Part shown: positions 5,566 through 10,000 of the stretch, in pieces
Layout of the letters: every line of letters begins with the position of its first letter
Position numbering within the stretch: position 1 is the first letter of the stretch
DNA from: Symbiodinium natans
Lineage: Eukaryota; Sar; Dinophyceae; Suessiales; Symbiodiniaceae
DNA: 10,000 bases
Assembly (NCBI GenBank): GCA_905221605.1
Contig: CAJNDS010001310.1
Location: 1-10,000, forward strand
Direction of reading: 5' to 3'
Notes under the pieces: model-generated
What the model saw: only the letters and a program-made list of their open reading frames with translations
The model's database searches: none
Told to the model about the DNA's origin: nothing
Translations under genes and position numbers: made by a program

Positions 5566-8319
5566 GAACACAACATACTCTCTTCCGGGAGCGTTGGAGT
5601 CGCTGAGTGACTTGAACACATGAATGTGATCAGCTGCGAAGACTTCTCCAAATTCCGAGGCTTCAAGCAACGCGGGCTCAGAGTCCTCATCACGAGGCTT
5701 GCGACACACTCTTCTGGACAAGAGCTTGGATTGATTGCACACATCACAGAACGGGTTCTTTGGGAAGTGGAAGAAGCGATGCTTCACACTTACAGCTTCA
5801 TCTCTCAGTTTGCGAACTCGATCACTGACATGTGCATCATCCACAACGGGGAATCCAGGTGGACTCAAATCTAGAGGCTTGTCCCCTTCAGGAAGTGCAG
5901 ATGCAGCAGGACCATCAGGGCTTGCTTCGATAAGATGTTCTTTGGGTAACCCCCCTGACGAAGAGGAAGGTATCTCGGACGAATCAACTTCTGCGGGAAT
6001 GACATCAACCAGCGGAAGATTGTCCAGTAGAAACCCAACTCCTATGAGAGCATCCAAAACATCATGCTCGAGAGAAGCAGGATCTGTTGCCGCACACAAG
6101 ACCATCGCAAGTCGAACACCAGTCCAAGGCTTCGTGGCACGAAGTCGATCTTTGGCGGAAAACCGGATGACCCCTTTCTTGGACTTCAGTAGACCGACCA
6201 CACCACCTCGACGGAAGCAACCTACTGCAAAGGACGAGTCATCGCTCGGCTCAATCCCTCGGGATGCGGAACCACGTTTCATAAGTCCAAAGATCTTACG
6301 AACTTGATTGGGCTGAATATCACCACGCTTTGTTAGGAGGTCTTTGGCATACTCTTCAGCTGGATCACGGGCAACGGGACGCGAAGGCTCCTGGCATTCC
6401 TCACCCGACTCGTCAAGAGAATCAGCTGACGCAGCAAGACCATGGACAAACTGACATTTGCTGGTGAAGATCGGCACATGCTCATCTGTGCGCTTGGCAT
6501 AAAGCTTGGCTTCTTCGGCGCAGTCGACCCGAAGCTTAGACAAGTCATGCGCGAAGAATGGAAGGGAACCAGGTAACCATATGAAGGCCTTCCCAGATTC
6601 AACATCCAAGCCAGTGCTTCGAACAACTGGGCAGTTGTCCAACATGTAGTGAATGGCGAGAGGCATATTGTCGGACGCAAATCCCAAGCTCTGCGAACCG
6701 GGCTGAGGTCCACCGCCTGCGTGGAACGTAACAAGGCTCGCTGAGTGCGCAAGAAACGACCTGTATGACTCCGACGGAATTCCCCGGTCTGCCAACGCCC
6801 GTGCCGATCCAAGATGCCGACCAGCAGCTGTGTCCGCAGCCCACCCAACGCTGAAGGCGTTGCTTCCAGGGATGTTGCACACGCTTGAGGCGGCAATCAT
6901 TGCCACGACTGCCTTCGCAACGGCTCCTGTGGATTTGGGTTTGGGAGCGGCGGCCTTAGGCTTAGACTTAGGGTCAACCTTAGGGGTCTTATCAGGGTCA
7001 TGACTGTACTTGCAGTCCTCTCCGTGCATGCAACCAGATGCCATCCTGAAGAAAATGCAAGGCGTCTTAGCCTTTTCTGCATCTGACATGCTTTTTGCTT
7101 TTGGCTTTGCTCTCGCCTCAGGCTCAGGGGTTGGTGCTGGGGTTGTAGACACTGGAGCCTCTGGCGGAGTCTTGGGCTCTGGTGGACTTCGCGGTGGCTC
7201 TTCGGTCTCAGCAGGTACCCCCCTGGCCTTTGCCTGCGGAGCTGCAATCTGCAAGGACTTGATTACCGACTGAGCATTGGTGTCTTCTCGTTCTTGAACG
7301 ATGACGTCTTGTATCTTGTTCCATAGGTAACTCCACTCACGACGACGGGATTCTGGCGCAGATTCTCTGATGTCATCAATGACACGTTCTAGCTTCCTAA
7401 TGTGCTTCACACGGTGGAAGAGCCATTCGCCAGTGAGGCGATCATCCGGCCTCTGTCCTATTGGGATTGAATACAGAACAGTCCGAACGCGCTGCACAAA
7501 ATCCCGGAGATCTCGAATGGAGTTTCCTCCAATTTCGACCTGGAACAACGTTGAAGCAGTCAGCACAGTGCCTCGAACACGGTCAATGCTGAAATGACGA
7601 GCAAGAAGAGCAAGCATGTATCGACCTTTCGGCTGGGACCCTGTCTGGCCACACAACTCAACGTAGGCGATAACTTCTTGCGCCAACTCAGTCACTTGCT
7701 TCAACACACGCATGGAAGTCATCTCTCCAGCAATCCAAGCATCAAGGCGAGGAAGAAGACCTGATTCAGTAAGCTCTTCTTTTTCAGCTGTGAAAGACCG
7801 AGACAACCATTCAACAACCAAACCTTCGCCTGACATGTCAAGCTTGGCAATCTGGACCAACAACGAGTTTTTCCAGGCTCGGAAACCAGCAGCGTCGGAA
7901 GGAACCGGCTCAAGCTTGAGATGTAACAAAGCTCGGCTGTCAACAATGTGCTTCTCTTGCCTTTCAGGCTCTTCGATCTCATGAACAGGAGATGCATCAT
8001 TGCATCCTGGATCCGTGCCATTTCTTTGGGCAAGCAGTTGCTGTACGACATCAATCAACTGATCAACACGAGGATCGGTAACGGTCGCAGGAGGGAAAGG
8101 GGCTGACTCATTGACAACTTGCGGCAATGAAGGTGCACCACTACTATCCTCATTAGAACCGTTATGTACCCAACTAAACCCACCAGAGCATGCACTTGAC
8201 GCAATTACCGGCGGCTTATCTGGCTGGCGAGGAGCAGACGTTGGAGGCGAAGACCCAGGACTCGTGGCGCTTGCAGCAGCCTGGCGAAGTCTCTGAATCT
8301 CGCGGTCTTTGACTTGCAA
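5545..8319 (-). CDS. Copia-like Gag-Pol polyprotein: capsid region, CCCH zinc finger, protease-like segment, integrase N-terminus (truncated)
   Basis: This is a 924-codon open frame starting just after a TAG stop, so its apparent TTG start is an artefact of the frameshift. Residues 1-20 finish the Gag coiled coil; about 125-370 form a helical Gag/capsid-like region (LKLEPVPSDAAGFRAWKNS, SYLWNKIQD). A Pro-rich linker follows, then a CCCH zinc finger (C-X8-C-X5-C-X3-H, Cys421 to His440) and Lys/Pro-rich sequence. Around Asp496, ADTAAGRHLGS occupies the place of the aspartic-protease D-T/S-G motif, with Ala instead of Gly. A zinc-binding pre-integrase motif HRFFHFPKNPFCDVC (His847, His851, Cys858, Cys861) precedes AADHIHVF, whose Asp897 is the likely first integrase catalytic acid. 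The frame then leaves the expected integrase sequence after REYVVF (5566) and stops at 5545. RT and most of integrase are absent. Confidence 0.85.
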   Translation of the reverse strand: MQVKDREIQRLRQAAASATSPGSSPPTSAPRQPDKPPVIASSACSGGFSWVHNGSNEDSSGAPSLPQVVNESAPFPPATVTDPRVDQLIDVVQQLLAQRNGTDPGCNDASPVHEIEEPERQEKHIVDSRALLHLKLEPVPSDAAGFRAWKNSLLVQIAKLDMSGEGLVVEWLSRSFTAEKEELTESGLLPRLDAWIAGEMTSMRVLKQVTELAQEVIAYVELCGQTGSQPKGRYMLALLARHFSIDRVRGTVLTASTLFQVEIGGNSIRDLRDFVQRVRTVLYSIPIGQRPDDRLTGEWLFHRVKHIRKLERVIDDIRESAPESRRREWSYLWNKIQDVIVQEREDTNAQSVIKSLQIAAPQAKARGVPAETEEPPRSPPEPKTPPEAPVSTTPAPTPEPEARAKPKAKSMSDAEKAKTPCIFFRMASGCMHGEDCKYSHDPDKTPKVDPKSKPKAAAPKPKSTGAVAKAVVAMIAASSVCNIPGSNAFSVGWAADTAAGRHLGSARALADRGIPSESYRSFLAHSASLVTFHAGGGPQPGSQSLGFASDNMPLAIHYMLDNCPVVRSTGLDVESGKAFIWLPGSLPFFAHDLSKLRVDCAEEAKLYAKRTDEHVPIFTSKCQFVHGLAASADSLDESGEECQEPSRPVARDPAEEYAKDLLTKRGDIQPNQVRKIFGLMKRGSASRGIEPSDDSSFAVGCFRRGGVVGLLKSKKGVIRFSAKDRLRATKPWTGVRLAMVLCAATDPASLEHDVLDALIGVGFLLDNLPLVDVIPAEVDSSEIPSSSSGGLPKEHLIEASPDGPAASALPEGDKPLDLSPPGFPVVDDAHVSDRVRKLRDEAVSVKHRFFHFPKNPFCDVCNQSKLLSRRVCRKPRDEDSEPALLEASEFGEVFAADHIHVFKSLSDSNAPGREYVVFEQCPVQ

Positions 8320-8945
8320 CTACGTAGCTGGGTGTTTTGGAAGTTCAGCAAGTTGTTGTCACCCCGGCAGCTGGTTAGGGCGGCTTCAAGCTCTTGGTAC
8401 CCTGCACGAGCGACCTGAAGTTCTGCTTCGGCCTTGCTTAGCTCGGCCTTAGCTACAGAGAGCTGTTCTTCCAAGATTCGACCCTGTTGAAGGATCTCAT
8501 CATAGCGACGTTCGTACTGTTGCAACTGCTCACGCATTTGCTCAACGGTGGATTCAACCAAACCTCTAGCCTCATTCTCAACACGCTCTAGCCTTGTGGC
8601 ATGCAACTGTTCAGCATGATCAGCAACATGTTGCGCTGCTTGCGCTGCGGCTAAACGCTGTGCATCCAAAACCTCTTGCGGAGAGGCTCCAACATTCAGG
8701 ATGTTCTGTGTGTATGAGGCTTGAGCGGTTAGATTAGGGTAAGGGCTTGAGTGCTCATGAGTTTTGCGAGGTCTAGACAAGGCTTGTCTAGTCAGAGGAG
8801 GGGACCTTTCACGGACCTCAACTGCTGAACTACTAGTAACCGAACCACTATCCGAACCAACACCACCTGGCAATGCCGTGGCTGAAGCACTTGACAAATC
8901 AAGCACCGAGCTGGCTTGATTGCTAGGGTCAGAAGGAGAAGACAT
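8205..8945 (-). CDS. Gag N-terminal segment with long coiled coil (frame lost at about 8320)
   Basis: The frame starts at an ATG at 8945 (MSSPSDPSNQ), with an in-frame stop a few codons upstream. Residues 1-75 are Ser/Pro-rich and probably disordered. From about residue 85 to 208 there is a long Ala/Glu/Gln/Leu-rich heptad pattern, for example EQMREQLQQYERRYDEILQQ, typical of a coiled coil and likely to drive Gag multimerisation. The meaningful part ends near the Arg codon at 8324-8322. Beyond that, the open frame (to 8205) encodes an Arg-rich peptide that is a shifted reading of the true downstream sequence. The continuation, QVKDREIQRLRQAA, is found in the other frame from 8316. A single missing base around 8320 explains this. 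It was probably one polyprotein with the next frame. Confidence 0.72.
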   Translation of the reverse strand: MSSPSDPSNQASSVLDLSSASATALPGGVGSDSGSVTSSSAVEVRERSPPLTRQALSRPRKTHEHSSPYPNLTAQASYTQNILNVGASPQEVLDAQRLAAAQAAQHVADHAEQLHATRLERVENEARGLVESTVEQMREQLQQYERRYDEILQQGRILEEQLSVAKAELSKAEAELQVARAGYQELEAALTSCRGDNNLLNFQNTQLRSCKSKTARFRDFARLLQAPRVLGLRLQRLLLASQISRR

Positions 8946-9091
8946 TGCTATGGGAGGTGGAAGCGGTTAGCAGCAGCTCACCGCACCCTTTCTTTTGGCG
9001 GAAGAGGCGAGGCTCACGGCGTTCACTGGTGCAACCGTGGAAGGATGTGGCGAAAATTCGCCGAACTATCCTTCAAGGACAGGCACTCCGC
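8946..9091 (-). other. Spacer between HAD-like frame and gag
   Basis: This is 146 bp on the minus strand between the stop of the HAD-like frame and the gag ATG. It has stop codons ahead of gag in its frame. No splice or regulatory signal could be assigned, so how gag would be translated downstream of other frames is not evident from the sequence. Confidence 0.4.
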
Positions 9092-9736
9092 TCACTCCTC
9101 GGAATTCGGAACAGAGTTGATACACCAGTTGCAAAGTGACTCTTCTGCTTCAATCAGACCAGAAAAACTGGGCACCGTAGATCGAGGATCAACTCGCTTG
9201 CCGCGCTTAGCCAAAGAAATGTGGAACGGAGCGATGAATGATGCTCCGGCACACTCGTCCACAACTTCTGCACTGTCGTCAACAATGGCAATGGGACAAC
9301 GAGCAATATCAAAGACCTTCTCCAGCAGCGCCCGCTTTCCTGATTCACCCGTGGGTTTGCGGGTGATAAAAAGTAGCGAGAGGACTGAAACTCCTGCTTC
9401 ACGGATGAGCCGATCAGTGCTGTTGCAACTCGTGCCGAGAACTTGAGCTAATGTGTCAGAATGACGGCAATAAGAAAGCACCACCACCAATATCTGCCTG
9501 CTCTCCGTAATCTGACTCAACCTCTGCAAAAAGCGAATGTTGCGGTCCGGATACTCTGGGCAATCGTCGCGCCAATTTGTGCTCTGACGAATATCACGGT
9601 CAAGGACTCCGTGAAAATCAAAAGCAAGGACTGCACGCGCCTGAGCCACCTCGCAGGAGCGCTTGCACCTTCACTCGAGACTGGAGCCGCTCCGGATGCC
9701 TCGGGGCTCAAAAGCACCTTCTTGCTCACTGTCCAT
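9092..9736 (-). pseudogene. HAD-like hydrolase domain frame in the retrotransposon leader, start region broken
   Basis: The open core (9649-9092, 185 codons counted from a GTG) shows the four HAD-superfamily motifs in order. Motif I is AVLAFDFHGVLD, with the nucleophile Asp11. Motif II is a hydrophobic strand ending in Ser59 (ILVVVLSYC). Motif III is a Lys in TRKPTGESGKRALL. Motif IV is the Asp pair 124-125 in IAIVDDSAEVVDECAGA. The second acidic residue of motif I, usually Asp, is His13, so normal phosphatase chemistry is doubtful. The core contains no ATG. The nearest upstream in-frame ATG, at 9736 in a GGATGG context, is separated from it by a TGA at 9673-9671, one transition from CGA. So this copy looks stop-interrupted, unless a non-ATG start is used. 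It lies between the 5' LTR and gag on the same strand, ending 146 bp before the gag ATG. It may be an accessory or captured host gene; no specific substrate can be proposed. Confidence 0.6.
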
Positions 9737-9764
9737 CCATTCTCAGGCAGCTACACTTAGGGTC

Positions 9765-9926
9765 TTAGCTATGAAAGCAATACGGCTGATAACCAGTTGA
9801 AAGACTCAAAACTCTGATGCCTGAGCTAAGGGAACAAGGCAACAAGAGGGAGAACCACAAAGGGTTGGGGATCAACACAGCCTTCGACCCTACGTACAAC
9901 CCGCTCTCAGAGCGGCCCTTTTTCAT
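9765..9926 (-). other. Short upstream ORF starting right after the spliced-leader-like site
   Basis: The ATG at 9926 directly follows the 11-nt spliced-leader match. It opens a 53-codon frame (MKKGRSESGLYVG..., ending ..YCFHS) that runs through the rest of the LTR and the candidate primer-binding site to a TAA at 9767-9765. The residues are unremarkable. In a trans-spliced transcript it would be the first AUG and would precede the HAD-like and gag frames. Translation is not supported by anything beyond position. Confidence 0.25.
9777..9795 (-). other. Candidate primer-binding site
   Basis: Directly after the 5' LTR the minus strand reads TGGTTATCAGCCGTATTGC, the T being shared with the LTR end. 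TGG at this position fits complementarity to a tRNA CCA end. The following bases resemble, with an extra T, the TGGTATCAGA start of initiator-tRNA(Met) binding sites in plant copia elements. The tRNA cannot be identified from this window. Confidence 0.45.
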
Positions 9927-10000
9927 CTTGAGCCAAAGGTCAGAAGGTAAGCCATCCTGATCTGCATAACATGACTATACATACATTACTTTACAGGAAG
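9795..10000 (-). repeat. 5' LTR, partial (cut by window end)
   Basis: This matches 4404-4609 at 205 of 206 positions. If it has the same length as the 3' LTR it would end at about 10021, some 21 bp past the window. On the minus strand this copy holds the element's promoter and the start of the transcript; no promoter motif could be identified with confidence. Confidence 0.88.
9927..9937 (-). other. Spliced-leader-like sequence in 5' LTR
   Basis: This is the same TTTGGCTCAAG 11-mer as in the 3' LTR, 5391 bp away. In the 5' LTR it would sit near the 5' end of a trans-spliced element transcript, directly before an ATG at 9926. Confidence 0.55.

Noticed and set aside
5430-5747. Minus-strand 105-codon frame as an independent gene
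   Set aside because: Its first half is an out-of-phase reading of the integrase region. Only the last part is meaningful, and that is the RNase H remnant annotated separately.
8310-8330. Programmed -1 frameshift within gag
   Set aside because: There is no slippery heptamer at the site, and it would fall inside a coiled coil rather than at a Gag/Pol border. A one-base deletion is simpler.
5620-9446. Several plus-strand and alternate minus-strand frames of 60-190 codons
   Set aside because: They overlap the long Gag-Pol and HAD-like frames antisense or out of phase, and show no recognisable motifs.

Overview
The window looks like a nuclear genome segment from a dinoflagellate, most likely a Symbiodiniaceae-type alga. 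This is inferred from three signs. The retrotransposon LTRs carry an 11-nt exact match to the 3' end of the dinoflagellate spliced leader. The retroelement has a Gag with a CCCH zinc finger and a Pol architecture of a kind common in Symbiodinium-like genomes. There are degenerate CCCTAAA (TTTAGGG-type) telomere-like repeats. No host gene with convincing coding signal was found outside the retroelement.

The left half (1 to about 4400) is stacked repetitive DNA. Positions 1-1395 hold an AT-rich satellite of about 240 bp, built of TTTAAGGATT-like words, GC-rich headers and internal dyads. It is interrupted at 956-1164 by a 209-bp nested-palindrome (foldback/MITE-like) element. Positions 1450-2200 hold an array of about 70 bp mixing CCCTAAA words with CTCCTAAG/GCGCCTA words. 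Positions 2498-3728 hold a 40-bp satellite of about 30 copies, with a CCCCTCGAGGGG palindrome and signs of a higher-order period near 450 bp. This array sits inside an older diverged repeat (about 2306-2425 and 3729-3950). Positions 3950-4256 are AT-rich and show nothing recognisable. Positions 4257-4403 are a pyrimidine tract ending in about 47 TC units.

The right half (4404 to past 10000) is one Ty1/copia-like LTR retrotransposon on the minus strand. Reading 5' to 3' on that strand, it has: a 5' LTR (9795 to beyond the window end); a possible primer-binding site; a leader carrying a HAD-phosphatase-like reading frame (9736-9092); a Gag N-terminal coiled-coil frame (8945-8322); and, after a 1-nt frameshift, a long Gag-protease-integrase frame (8319-5545). 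That frame stops just inside the integrase core. It is joined by a large internal deletion to the tail of the reverse transcriptase/RNase H region (about 5565-5327). Then come a long 3' untranslated stretch with a two-copy 200-bp tandem repeat, a polypurine tract, and a 227-bp 3' LTR (4404-4630).

The two LTRs differ at one of 206 comparable positions, yet the interior is deleted, frameshifted and stop-interrupted. The simplest reading is a recently inserted, non-autonomous copy mobilised in trans by an intact relative. The observations most worth following up are the spliced-leader relict in the LTR and the HAD-like accessory frame upstream of gag.
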